This document shows, piece after piece, positions 56,910 to 64,000 of a stretch of DNA of 64,000 nt. Source of the DNA: Martelella radicis (GTDB lineage: Bacteria > Pseudomonadota > Alphaproteobacteria > Rhizobiales > Rhizobiaceae); NCBI RefSeq assembly GCF_014196625.1, contig NZ_JACIDZ010000004.1, positions 124,001-188,000 of the forward strand, given 5' to 3'. Numbering within the stretch: position 1 is the stretch's first letter; each line of letters begins with the position of its first letter. A program made the translations under genes and the position numbers. The notes under the pieces were generated by a model. It made no database searches. It worked only from the letters and a program-made list of their open reading frames with translations, and was not told where the DNA came from.

Positions 56910-57922
56910 TGGCGACGGATTTTTCAGAGCGCTTCGACAAGGCCTTTGCCGCGCTGAAGGCGTCGGTTGACGAAGGGCGCATTCCCGGCGGCGTACTCGG
57001 ATGCGTGGATGGCGAGGGCAGGCGGCTGACGCAGGCCTGCGGCGCGGCGGCGCTGGACCCGGAAACGCGGCCGATGACGACTGAAACATGGTTCGACCTG
57101 GCCTCGCTGACCAAGGTGATTTTCACCACGGAGCGCATTCTGGCGCTGGCTCTGGAGGGGGCAATCGACCTTGATGACCCGCTGACCGCCGTCATTCCCG
57201 ATTTCCGGCAATATGATCCGAACTGCTGGGAACGGCAGGTGACGTTCCGCCAATGCCTTGGCCACCAGACGCCGTTTCCGGCGGTCGAGCCGATCTATAC
57301 CTATGGCGGCGATCCCGGCCGGTTGCGCGCCTTCGTGCTGCAGCGCGAATGGAAACGGGTCGAAACGCCCGTCTATTCCGACATCAATTTCATTCTCCTC
57401 GGCATCGCGCTCGAGCGTATCTCCGGCAAGACCATCCGCGAACTTGATCCGGGCGCGGGCTTTGCCTTCTCCGCCGATCCGGACAAAACGGCGGCCACCG
57501 AGCGCTGCACCTGGCGCGGCCGGGTGATCTGCGGCGAGGTGCATGACGAGAATTGCTATGCGCTTCAGGGCTCCGGTCATGCCGGTCTGTTCGGCACGGT
57601 GGATGCCGTGCTTGATCACGCGGCCGGCCTGCTGAAGCGCGATGCCGCCGGTGATCCAGCCGTAAAGCTGATGCGTGAACCGCTTTCGGAGCGCCGCACC
57701 CATGGCTGGGAGCGACCCTATGAAAACTGGCATGGCGGCGCGCTGTGCTCGGATGCCACGGTTGGCCATACCGGCTTCACCGGCACGTCGCTCTGCGTCG
57801 ATTTCGAGCGCGGCCATGCGTGGACGCTCCTGACCAACCGGGTGCATCCGAGCCGCCATACGGATAGCGGCATCATGGCGCTCAGGCGTCGTGTCAGCGA
57901 TCTCATCAACGGAGCGGAATGA
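56909..57922 (+). CDS. Beta-lactamase-family serine hydrolase of the muropeptide operon
   Basis: A 337-residue class C beta-lactamase-fold protein without signal peptide, hence probably cytosolic. It shows SxxK (SLTK), YxN-like SDIN and HTGFTG near the C-terminus, in place of KTG. It begins on the last base of the ATPase gene (TGATG) and overlaps anmK by four bases. Between importer and AnmK it would fit a step that trims imported muropeptide, such as amide or peptide cleavage, but no such activity can be proved from sequence. An esterase role is possible. Confidence 0.85.
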   Translation: MATDFSERFDKAFAALKASVDEGRIPGGVLGCVDGEGRRLTQACGAAALDPETRPMTTETWFDLASLTKVIFTTERILALALEGAIDLDDPLTAVIPDFRQYDPNCWERQVTFRQCLGHQTPFPAVEPIYTYGGDPGRLRAFVLQREWKRVETPVYSDINFILLGIALERISGKTIRELDPGAGFAFSADPDKTAATERCTWRGRVICGEVHDENCYALQGSGHAGLFGTVDAVLDHAAGLLKRDAAGDPAVKLMREPLSERRTHGWERPYENWHGGALCSDATVGHTGFTGTSLCVDFERGHAWTLLTNRVHPSRHTDSGIMALRRRVSDLINGAE

Positions 57923-59049
57923 TGGTGCAGGATTTCAAACCCGTCTGGGCCGTCGGTCTGATGACCGGAACCGTGCTTGACGGCAATATCGATGTAGCGC
58001 TCTTGAAAACCGACGGCGTGACTGTCGAGGACTTCGGGGCCTACACTTTGGCGCCCTATCCGCGGGCAACGCGCGACCTTCTGGAAGAGACGCTCGCCGA
58101 AGCGCGCAAATGGAATTTCGAGGGGCCCGAGCCGAAGATATTCGCCGAGGCCGAGAAGGTGCTGACGCGGGCGCAATCCGATGCGGTGCGGACGCTGGCC
58201 GAGGCCGAGGGCATGAGCATGGCCGATATCGGCATTGTCGGCTTTCACGGCCAGTCCGTTCTGCACCGCGCGCCCACCGCGACCCGCTTCGGCGATACCC
58301 GCCAGCTGGGCGACGGCGCGCTGATGAGCCGGATCCTCGATTGCAAGGTGGCCTATGATTTCCGCACGGCCGATGTGCGGGCCGGCGGGCAGGGCGCGCC
58401 GCTTTCGGCCGGCTATCATCAGGCGCTGCTGAGAAGCCTCGATACATCGGGCAAGACGGCGGTGCTCAATCTCGGCGGCGTTGCCAATGTCACCTGGTGG
58501 GATGGGGCCGAGAGGCTGATCGCCTTCGATACGGGACCCGCCAACGCGCCGCTCAATGATTTCATGAAGGAAAACGGCCTTGGCGAAATGGACCGTGACG
58601 GTGCGCTTGCGCTTTCGGGCACGGTGGACGAGGCGCGGCTGTCGAAACTGCTCGAACATCCCTATCTTTCTGCGCCCTATCCTAAGTCGCTGGACCGTTT
58701 CGACTTCTCCTCAGCCATGGCCGAGGGGCTGGACCCCGCAACCGGCGCTGCGACGCTGACGGCCTTTACCGCCGCCGCCGTCGGCAAGGCGCTCGATCTT
58801 CTGCCCGTTCGCCCGGAACGTCTCGTCGTCTGCGGCGGCGGCAGGCGCAACCCGGCGATCATGGCAATGCTTGAGACCCGCGCCGGCGTCGAGGCCGTGC
58901 CGGCCGAAGCCGTCGGCTGGCGCGGCGACGCGATCGAAGCCGAATGCTTCGCGTTCCTGGCCGTCAGGGCGCTGCGCGGTCTGCCCTTCTCCTTCCCGGC
59001 AACCACCGGCGTGCCCGAACCGATGACCGGCGGGCGAATTGCCGGGTGA
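57919..59049 (+). CDS. anmK: Anhydro-N-acetylmuramic acid kinase
   Basis: A 376-residue ASKHA-fold kinase that opens the 1,6-anhydro ring of anhydroMurNAc while phosphorylating it, producing MurNAc-6-phosphate, the MurQ substrate. The N-terminal [17 protein letters not shown] is the nucleotide-site motif, [11 protein letters not shown] carries family residues, and [12 protein letters not shown] and [13 protein letters not shown] follow. The last gene of the operon, it overlaps the hydrolase gene by four bases (ATGA). Confidence 0.96.
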   Translation: MMVQDFKPVWAVGLMTGTVLDGNIDVALLKTDGVTVEDFGAYTLAPYPRATRDLLEETLAEARKWNFEGPEPKIFAEAEKVLTRAQSDAVRTLAEAEGMSMADIGIVGFHGQSVLHRAPTATRFGDTRQLGDGALMSRILDCKVAYDFRTADVRAGGQGAPLSAGYHQALLRSLDTSGKTAVLNLGGVANVTWWDGAERLIAFDTGPANAPLNDFMKENGLGEMDRDGALALSGTVDEARLSKLLEHPYLSAPYPKSLDRFDFSSAMAEGLDPATGAATLTAFTAAAVGKALDLLPVRPERLVVCGGGRRNPAIMAMLETRAGVEAVPAEAVGWRGDAIEAECFAFLAVRALRGLPFSFPATTGVPEPMTGGRIAG

Positions 59050-59097
59050 GGGCTTCAGCGAGGCAGATTGCCGTTTCCGCCTGTCGCGGAACGCGCG

Positions 59098-59508
59098 CTA
59101 CAATGTCTTTTGCAGAAACACCCGGTCGCGGCCGGCAACAAAATTCTCCATCCGGCCGAATTCCTTGTAGCCGCACCTTTGATAGGTCCTGAGCGCGACC
59201 GGATTGAAGGTGTCGATAAAGGCGCTGTGGCAGCCCCGCTTCAGCGCTTCTTCTTCCGCCGCGCCCAGCATCGCGCCTGCCAGGCCCTTTCCACGCGCAT
59301 CCTCGCCCACCCACAGCCGCTGGACATAAAGCCAGCCCCAGGCGGTCAGCGCATTGATGCCGGCAATCACTTGCCCGTCCTCGTCCCGTTCGAAAACGGA
59401 AAGCGGCGTCCGCCCCGCCGGCCCCACATCTTCATCGTTGAAATCGGACAGGTTTTCGTCAACCCGGGCGATGTCGGCCGGGTCGGGCGCGCTGGAGATT
59501 TCCATCAT
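59098..59508 (-). CDS. GNAT family N-acetyltransferase
   Basis: A 136-residue acetyltransferase. Acetyl-CoA-binding motif A is WVGEDARGKGLAGAML (V-x-x-x-x-R-G-x-G-x-A), followed by FNPVALRTYQRCGYKEFGRMENF, typical of GNAT proteins with a C-terminal aromatic core. Substrate unknown. It is convergent with anmK (48 bases apart) and divergent from the AT-rich module to its right. Confidence 0.88.
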   Translation of the reverse strand: MMEISSAPDPADIARVDENLSDFNDEDVGPAGRTPLSVFERDEDGQVIAGINALTAWGWLYVQRLWVGEDARGKGLAGAMLGAAEEEALKRGCHSAFIDTFNPVALRTYQRCGYKEFGRMENFVAGRDRVFLQKTL

Positions 59509-59878
59509 GATCTGTCTGTTCCGTCTCGTTCGATTCTACCCGCCCGACATATCGTATCTCGGGCACTGATACTTAATATTTATCGCTATGATTGTGAAAA
59601 GGCCGTTTGCCCAGTGCAACGGCGTGACAACAATACTCTTCCTGTCGTCATCCGCGACCTTGGTCTGGCTGAAGGCGGTGATTCGTCTTTGCGTCTTACT
59701 TATAGAATAAAATCGAATTGTTCGTTTGAATAAATATGGCGACCGGAGGTTGATAAGGTTCTGAATAAATTAGTCTATATGAACTTATCCACATATCGTG
59801 ATTTTATTGGCTTCATGTGTTCTGTATTAGATCGAGTCATGCAAGAATAAATTAAGAACAAATTGATCAGGTGCGGCT
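59509..59878. other. AT-rich intergenic region
   Basis: 370 bases with no credible gene, AT-rich from about 59,700 on. It contains one TTATCCACA sequence (59785-59793), a perfect DnaA box, but no second copy or other origin features. Promoters for the GNAT gene and the lipoprotein gene must lie here. Confidence 0.4.
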
Positions 59879-61165
59879 GTGAAGATTATTTCTACCGTTT
59901 TATGCTGTTCTTCCGTTCTGGCGCTGTGCACCGGCTGTATTGCGGGCGGTGATTTTTCAGCAGCACGCGGCCCGTCGCCGGTGTTGCAGGCTGGCGCAGT
60001 CAAGAATTCCACTGAAAATTACCAGAGAGTTCTGGCCCAGTTGATAGCCCGGGCCGGCTATAGTGAAACCGCAAACGCCGTTGATTGGTATGAAGTCGCG
60101 CGTGCAGGCTTTGGTTATGTGGACGAGCAATGCAACGAGTATCTAGCCGCGTTGTATCGAATCCGGAAGAACCGCGATGCCACCAGCAGTCAGATTACCG
60201 CTTTCGGACTTTCCGCCGGAAATATCCTGGCCCTGGTCGACGCGGGTGCCAAGGCGATTGCGATAACGGCGGATGCTTTCGGCCTGGCGCAATCGGTCAA
60301 CAACAACGCGACATCGGCGCTTCTTTTTGCCATGGACCCTTCTGATATCCAGTCTCTGGTGCGCGGTCAGGCTGGGGCCTATCGCATTGGCGTTGCCAGG
60401 CAGCGCGCCAACTATCAATCGTCCAACGCGGCCATGGAAGCCGTGAAAGGCTATCTCAACATTTGCCTGCCCGTCTCCATCGAGGCGCAGGTCAAGGCGA
60501 CGCTTCAGGGAACTCAGTTCCAGGCAGTCACGACTGGCACGGGCGAACCTTTTGTGGGGCGCACCCAGTCTGCCCAACCCGTTCCCGAGGCGATTGGGGT
60601 TGCGCCCAAGCCGGATGCCCCCGTTATCCGGCCTTCGCCGTCGCCGGAAAGTGCTCTGGCGCCGGGGCTTGAGGATGGACGGGATATCAAGATCAGTCGG
60701 GGTCGCTTGAAAGATCTCCAGAAAAAGCTTTGCGTAAAAGTAGACGGAGAAATGGGAGGTGAGACGCGGCATGCACTTGGATCCATCCAGCCTCTCCTTG
60801 GAATAGAGCCCACTGAAGATCTTGATAAGGGCACTCTCGCTTACGTTGGCAGCCAGGGCAGTTACTGCAGCGAGAATGGCGCAAAGAGCGCCTACGAAAA
60901 TTTTTCTGTTTATTCTTCTTCAAGTCAAATTTTACAATCAAAGATGATAATATGGAATTTTATTAATCAAAAACCAGAGACATACACGATCCCTATTAAG
61001 GAAGAATTTATTTCCGGGATCGGATTAAATGATTTAAACAGGAAGTCGATTATTGAAATAAAGAAAATAGGTATGAATATATCTTCACCAACTGATATTT
61101 ACGAAAAAAATATAGAAGATTTTCTAGTTGAGAACGTAGAATATGAGGAGGGTGCTGGTGAATAA
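59879..61165 (+). CDS. Exported lipoprotein with C-terminal peptidoglycan-binding-like region
   Basis: A 428-residue protein starting with GTG. A short hydrophobic leader runs to a likely lipid-accepting Cys (LALCTGC, Cys20). The helical middle part (about 40-200, FGYVDEQCNEYLAAL then GAKAIAITADAFGLAQSV) resembles hypothetical lipoproteins of alphaproteobacteria. A linker rich in Pro precedes RGRLKDLQKKLCVKVDG, which looks like a peptidoglycan-binding helix bundle. From about residue 340 the sequence is AT-rich with Ile, Lys and Asn. It overlaps the next gene by eight bases. Function is unknown. Confidence 0.7.
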   Translation: MKIISTVLCCSSVLALCTGCIAGGDFSAARGPSPVLQAGAVKNSTENYQRVLAQLIARAGYSETANAVDWYEVARAGFGYVDEQCNEYLAALYRIRKNRDATSSQITAFGLSAGNILALVDAGAKAIAITADAFGLAQSVNNNATSALLFAMDPSDIQSLVRGQAGAYRIGVARQRANYQSSNAAMEAVKGYLNICLPVSIEAQVKATLQGTQFQAVTTGTGEPFVGRTQSAQPVPEAIGVAPKPDAPVIRPSPSPESALAPGLEDGRDIKISRGRLKDLQKKLCVKVDGEMGGETRHALGSIQPLLGIEPTEDLDKGTLAYVGSQGSYCSENGAKSAYENFSVYSSSSQILQSKMIIWNFINQKPETYTIPIKEEFISGIGLNDLNRKSIIEIKKIGMNISSPTDIYEKNIEDFLVENVEYEEGAGE

Positions 61166-62516
61166 TTGGCGAACAAATTTGATAACTAGGTTATATAGTA
61201 GGCCAAAGTTGGGGTCCGATCCAGTACGACTCTTTAATAGTGTAGTTGTGTTGGGGCCAAAAGATAATCTGATCGATGTCACTGAAAGCGGTGTTACCGG
61301 CTGGATGAACGTGAAAGTTGTGTTTCGCAGCGGCAAAACAGTGAAAGGTTACCTTCCTGCAGCAGCGATCGAGTTGGTGAAGCTTCATTGGGAAGATATC
61401 AAATACGACAAGTTTGTGAATGTTTGCGCACATGCCTGTGCGGATAGACTGATTGACCTTCAATATCTCCTGGCTTTGGCGCGCGTTGAGTCCGGAACGC
61501 ACTGGAATGACACTTCAAGCACAATAACTGGCGGCGCGTATGAAGGCACAGGCGCCATCGGTCCCTTTCAGTTCATGCCGAAGACCTGGAAGGCCTATGT
61601 CGACCAGCATTCACATGAAGTATTCGTCACCTACACCGGAATTGGCGATCCCGGGCAGCAGGCGATACTCGCAGCCTATACCGTCGACGAGGCGATCAAC
61701 GCGCATGAGAAAAAGTTCGGCGTGCTGCCGACGATCAGCGAACTCTATCTCTACCACTTTCTCGGCATGCCGGCCGCGCAGGATGTTCTCGGCGCGGGTC
61801 GGACGCGGAGCATCGCGGATGTTCTGACGGAAAGAGGGCACGATGCCCAGGCTATGATCAGCGGAAACGAGAGTGTCTTCTTGTCTGGCGGCGCGCCGCG
61901 CAGTGTGGATCAGGTCCTCGATGAAGTCTATCGAAGGCTATCGGTCGCTTACGGGCAGAATCGCTCGCTTCTGCAGAATGCCCCCGATTGGTACCCCATC
62001 GTCGCCGACGGCCGCGACGCGCCCTGGCTGGCGACAGCGGAGGCAGAGATGGCTAAGGGAGTAAGCGAGGCGCCGAGCCGGGACTCCGATACGAATCCGA
62101 ACCTCAATGACAGCATTGCTGCATATCTGGAAAGCGTCGGGTTTGGAGCGAATGAGCCATATACCACCCCGTGGTGCGCGGCATTTGTCCATTGGTGTCT
62201 GAAGAATTGCGGTGACGATAAGGCCGCCGAGGCGGCCGATACTCCGAAGCCGGCCAGCCAGGCGAAGGCTTGGTTGATGCTGCCCGAGGCGGTCGGCCCG
62301 CAAAAAGGTGCGATCGCGGTCAAGAAGTCCCATGATCCGCGATATACCGGGCATGTCGGTTTCGTGGACGCAGTTTCCGATGACGGGAGCGAGATCACTC
62401 TGCTGGGCGGAAACCAGTCGCCTTCAGAAGGAGGTGGCGTGGACAGAGTTTGCCTGAAGGTCTATCCCGCAGCGGACATGCTGGGCTATCGTTGGCCCAA
62501 ACCAAAAGATCGTTGA
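61158..62516 (+). CDS. Multidomain peptidoglycan hydrolase: SH3-like, lytic transglycosylase and CHAP-like amidase
   Basis: About 452 residues, from GTG at 61158 five bases after GGAGGG. In order: an SH3-like region (about 10-70, GWMNVKVVFRSGKTVKGYL), a transglycosylase domain with catalytic Glu in LALARVESGTHWN and GAIGPFQFMPKTW (about 100-210), a linker, and a Cys-His endopeptidase domain (about 315-450) with TPWCAAFVHWCLK and GHVGFVDAV, like TIGR02594 proteins. No signal peptide is seen, so export by the Sec route is unlikely; a secretion system or lysis route is possible. It is translationally coupled to the lipoprotein gene. Confidence 0.85.
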   Translation: MNNWRTNLITRLYSRPKLGSDPVRLFNSVVVLGPKDNLIDVTESGVTGWMNVKVVFRSGKTVKGYLPAAAIELVKLHWEDIKYDKFVNVCAHACADRLIDLQYLLALARVESGTHWNDTSSTITGGAYEGTGAIGPFQFMPKTWKAYVDQHSHEVFVTYTGIGDPGQQAILAAYTVDEAINAHEKKFGVLPTISELYLYHFLGMPAAQDVLGAGRTRSIADVLTERGHDAQAMISGNESVFLSGGAPRSVDQVLDEVYRRLSVAYGQNRSLLQNAPDWYPIVADGRDAPWLATAEAEMAKGVSEAPSRDSDTNPNLNDSIAAYLESVGFGANEPYTTPWCAAFVHWCLKNCGDDKAAEAADTPKPASQAKAWLMLPEAVGPQKGAIAVKKSHDPRYTGHVGFVDAVSDDGSEITLLGGNQSPSEGGGVDRVCLKVYPAADMLGYRWPKPKDR

Positions 62517-62562
62517 GCGAAAATAATCCGATGATACAGGCCACAAGAGGAAAAAGAAGAAG

Positions 62563-62637
62563 TGGCTCCCCGGGTCGGATTCGAACCGACGACCTATCGA
62601 TTAACAGTCGAGTGCTCTACCGCTGAGCTACCAGGGA
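62563..62637 (-). tRNA. tRNA-Asn (anticodon GTT)
   Basis: A 75-base cloverleaf on the minus strand. Acceptor TCCCTGG pairs with CCGGGGA; D-arm GCTCAGCGGTAGAGC; anticodon stem-loop TCGACTGTTAATCGA with GTT; T-arm CGGTTCGAATCCG; encoded CCA. Its 3' end faces the peptidoglycan hydrolase genes. Frames on the plus strand reading GFEPTTYRLTVECS are tRNA artefacts. Confidence 0.97.
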
Positions 62638-62831
62638 ATATCCGCGCCGCTTGGGCGCTGCGGTGTGAGCGGGTTAATACAAATGCGCAGGCGATTTGCC
62701 AAGCCCTTTTTGCAAAAAAATCTCATTGTCTTCCGGTTTTGCGCGAAAGCCCGAAAAGAGGCTATTTCGGCTCCGGTCCAGCCGGCCGTTGCGGACCGCA
62801 GCGGCGACCCCGGGCAGCCTTCCGCGCCGGC

Positions 62832-63503
62832 TCACTTGCGGCGCTGGACGCCATCGCTGGTTTCGTTGTCATCGCCGCGCTCGGAATTGTGCAACCGGCG
62901 CATCTCGCTTTCGATGCGCTTTCTGGCGCTGCGGGAGCGGATCTGGTTGGCCGAATAGGAGCGCGGCGAAAGCAGCAGGTCGCCATCCGTGCGGATGATG
63001 TCGAAGCTGCGTTCTGCGGCCACCGGCTGATCCTCCGAGGTGTAGGTCGCGACCACAGTCAGCTTGACGTCCGCGATGTTCTCGAAATCATCAAATCCTT
63101 TCGGCGACATCTTGCCGATCAGCGTCTTGAACGAGCCGAGGTCGAGATGTTCGCCGGAATCGAGCGGTCCCTGAAACCAGCGTTTGCGCGGGTCGGGCGT
63201 GCTGTCCTCATCGAAGTTGAGGTTGGAGAGCGAATAGCGGAGATCCCTGTCCCCATTCTCATCCTTCAAGGTGAAGTCGAGCAGGACCGCGTCGATATAG
63301 ATCGGCTTCGCGCTCATATTGGCGACGAGGCAGTGACCGTCGAGGGTCGGCCCCGCGCCGCGATTGATCAGGATCTTGGCACGCCGGCCTTCGCGAAAGC
63401 CGCTGAAGATAAGCTGCAGATAGATCGCCCAGATGACGAGCGTAAACAAGCTCGCGATGGCGCTGAGCGCCCCCGAATTCGCATTGATCCAACCCCAGAC
63501 CAT
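62832..63503 (-). CDS. Membrane-anchored protein of unknown function
   Basis: A 223-residue protein with one N-terminal helix (LSAIASLFTLVIWAIYLQLIF), followed by a beta-rich region (about 40-180) starting AKILINRGAGPTLDGHCLVANMS and a basic, Arg-rich tail (SARKRIESEMRRLHN). The N-in topology would place the beta region on one face of the inner membrane. The ATG is at 63503, 46 bases after the MscS-type gene, so they are likely co-transcribed. I recognise no named family. Confidence 0.75.
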   Translation of the reverse strand: MVWGWINANSGALSAIASLFTLVIWAIYLQLIFSGFREGRRAKILINRGAGPTLDGHCLVANMSAKPIYIDAVLLDFTLKDENGDRDLRYSLSNLNFDEDSTPDPRKRWFQGPLDSGEHLDLGSFKTLIGKMSPKGFDDFENIADVKLTVVATYTSEDQPVAAERSFDIIRTDGDLLLSPRSYSANQIRSRSARKRIESEMRRLHNSERGDDNETSDGVQRRK

Positions 63504-63549
63504 GACCGCTCCGAAAAGGACCCGCCGGGCCCCTGCGGCAGGTCAGTGC

Positions 63550-64000
63550 TTATGTTTCATCGACGGGGTAGGCCTTTTCCTCGGGGGCGCCGTTCGGCCG
63601 TTCCTCGTCACTTTTGTTCTCAACGATGTCGACCGTCTTCTGTTCCGGCAGTTGATCGCGGGAGAGATAGACGGTGGAGGAGGGGAAGGCGAAGCTGGCG
63701 CCATTGCCCTCAATGACTTCGCGGATCGCGATCAGGAGCTCTTCCTGCACCTCGAGGAAGGCATTGATGTCGGTCGCCGAGATGTTGGCGTAGATGTCGA
63801 AGAGAATGGCGAAATCGCCATATTCCACCAGCCGCACGCGCAGCGGGCTTTCCAGGACGCTCTCATGCGCTTCCAGGGCCGCGTGAATGCCGTCGCGCAC
63901 CTTGTGCAGGGTTTCGCTGTCCGTCTCATATCGGACGCCCACCTTGTGGCGGAACAGGAAGACGTCGCGCTGGCTGTAATTGGTAATCTTGTGCTTCACC
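63550..64000 (-). CDS. MscS-type mechanosensitive channel, C-terminal part
   Basis: The last 149 or more residues of a small-conductance mechanosensitive channel-like protein; the gene continues past the window edge. The first visible residues (TNYSQRDVFLFRHKVGVRYETD) match the cytosolic beta-domain after the pore helix, and the rest forms the alpha/beta cage (DFAILFDIYANISATDINAFLEVQEE). A charged tail follows. A GTG at 63999 is in frame, but it is probably an internal Val rather than a start. Confidence 0.8.
   Translation of the reverse strand, partial: VKHKITNYSQRDVFLFRHKVGVRYETDSETLHKVRDGIHAALEAHESVLESPLRVRLVEYGDFAILFDIYANISATDINAFLEVQEELLIAIREVIEGNGASFAFPSSTVYLSRDQLPEQKTVDIVENKSDEERPNGAPEEKAYPVDET

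Noticed and set aside
54879-57089. 736-residue frame opposite the ABC ATPase gene
   Set aside because: The plus strand encodes two intact ATPase domains; the antisense frame is Arg/His/Gly-rich with no motif, as expected from high-GC shadow frames.
59785-59793. Perfect DnaA box (TTATCCACA)
   Set aside because: Only one copy, with no cluster, AT-rich unwinding repeats or replication genes nearby, so it does not support an origin.
59509-62637. Genomic island with tRNA-Asn attachment site
   Set aside because: I looked for a copy of the tRNA 3' end near 59,500-59,880 and found none, and there is no integrase. Acquisition is possible but an att-bounded island is not supported.
62562-63716. 384-residue plus-strand frame beginning MAPRVGFEPTTYRLTVECST
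   Set aside because: The start is the antisense of tRNA-Asn, and the rest is antisense to the membrane-anchored protein and MscS-type genes.

Overview
The window is a gene-dense, GC-rich chromosomal segment of an alphaproteobacterium. It is most likely a member of the Rhizobiales/Hyphomicrobiales close to Rhizobiaceae or Aurantimonadaceae. Support comes from the housekeeping blocks and their order (rpe-DUF2259-purB, SDR-uvrC-pgsA-moaD-moaE, sfsA-map-radC, alaC-like/hom/recJ, alaS next to recA), an Omp25-type outer-membrane barrel, and an alphaproteobacterial GAAC-N7-GTAC SOS box before recA. This is an inference from gene content; no 16S rRNA gene is present. I see no rRNA, CRISPR array, insertion sequence, integrase or prophage. 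Two tRNAs are present: Thr(TGT) and Asn(GTT).

Layout. 1-8 kb: the 3' end of pyrG, a PAS-GGDEF-EAL signalling protein, a small hydrolase, purB, a DUF2259 secreted protein, rpe and a type-1 periplasmic binding protein. 8-16 kb: a flavin reductase, an intergenic stretch with a possible small RNA, a DEAD-box helicase, a BCP-type peroxiredoxin, a long DUF3971/AsmA-like envelope protein, an FkbM methyltransferase and a DJ-1/PfpI protein. 16-26 kb: moaE, moaD, pgsA, uvrC and a short-chain reductase in one minus-strand run, then an Omp25-like barrel, a GST, rlmJ, a Nudix hydrolase, an unusual membrane-anchored toroid-like protein and nadK. 26-39 kb: tRNA-Thr, trigger factor with a long Lys/Ala/Pro tail, an APH(6)-like kinase beside sthA, sfsA-map-radC, a ferritin-like secreted protein with a small lipoprotein, an AlaC-like aminotransferase, hom, a small membrane protein and recJ. 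39-49 kb: a DUF4031 protein, a serine beta-lactamase-family protein, dusA, alaS, recA, a SulP transporter and an AraC/GyrI-like regulator.

The most coherent specialised locus is 49.7-59.0 kb: a divergent RpiR/MurR-type regulator, murQ, a complete Dpp/Opp-type ABC importer (binding protein, two permeases, fused double ATPase), a beta-lactamase-fold hydrolase and anmK. The last five genes overlap or nearly abut. AnmK makes MurNAc-6-phosphate from anhydroMurNAc and MurQ converts it to GlcNAc-6-phosphate. The locus therefore looks like a self-contained system for importing and breaking down anhydro-muropeptides or anhydroMurNAc, with GGAAT/ATTC palindromes in the control region.

The last 4.5 kb holds a second candidate system: an AT-richer two-gene unit beside the 3' end of tRNA-Asn. 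It encodes an exported lipoprotein of unknown family and a multidomain peptidoglycan hydrolase (SH3-like, lytic transglycosylase and CHAP-like amidase regions). The window closes with a membrane-anchored protein of unknown function and the C-terminal part of an MscS-type channel.
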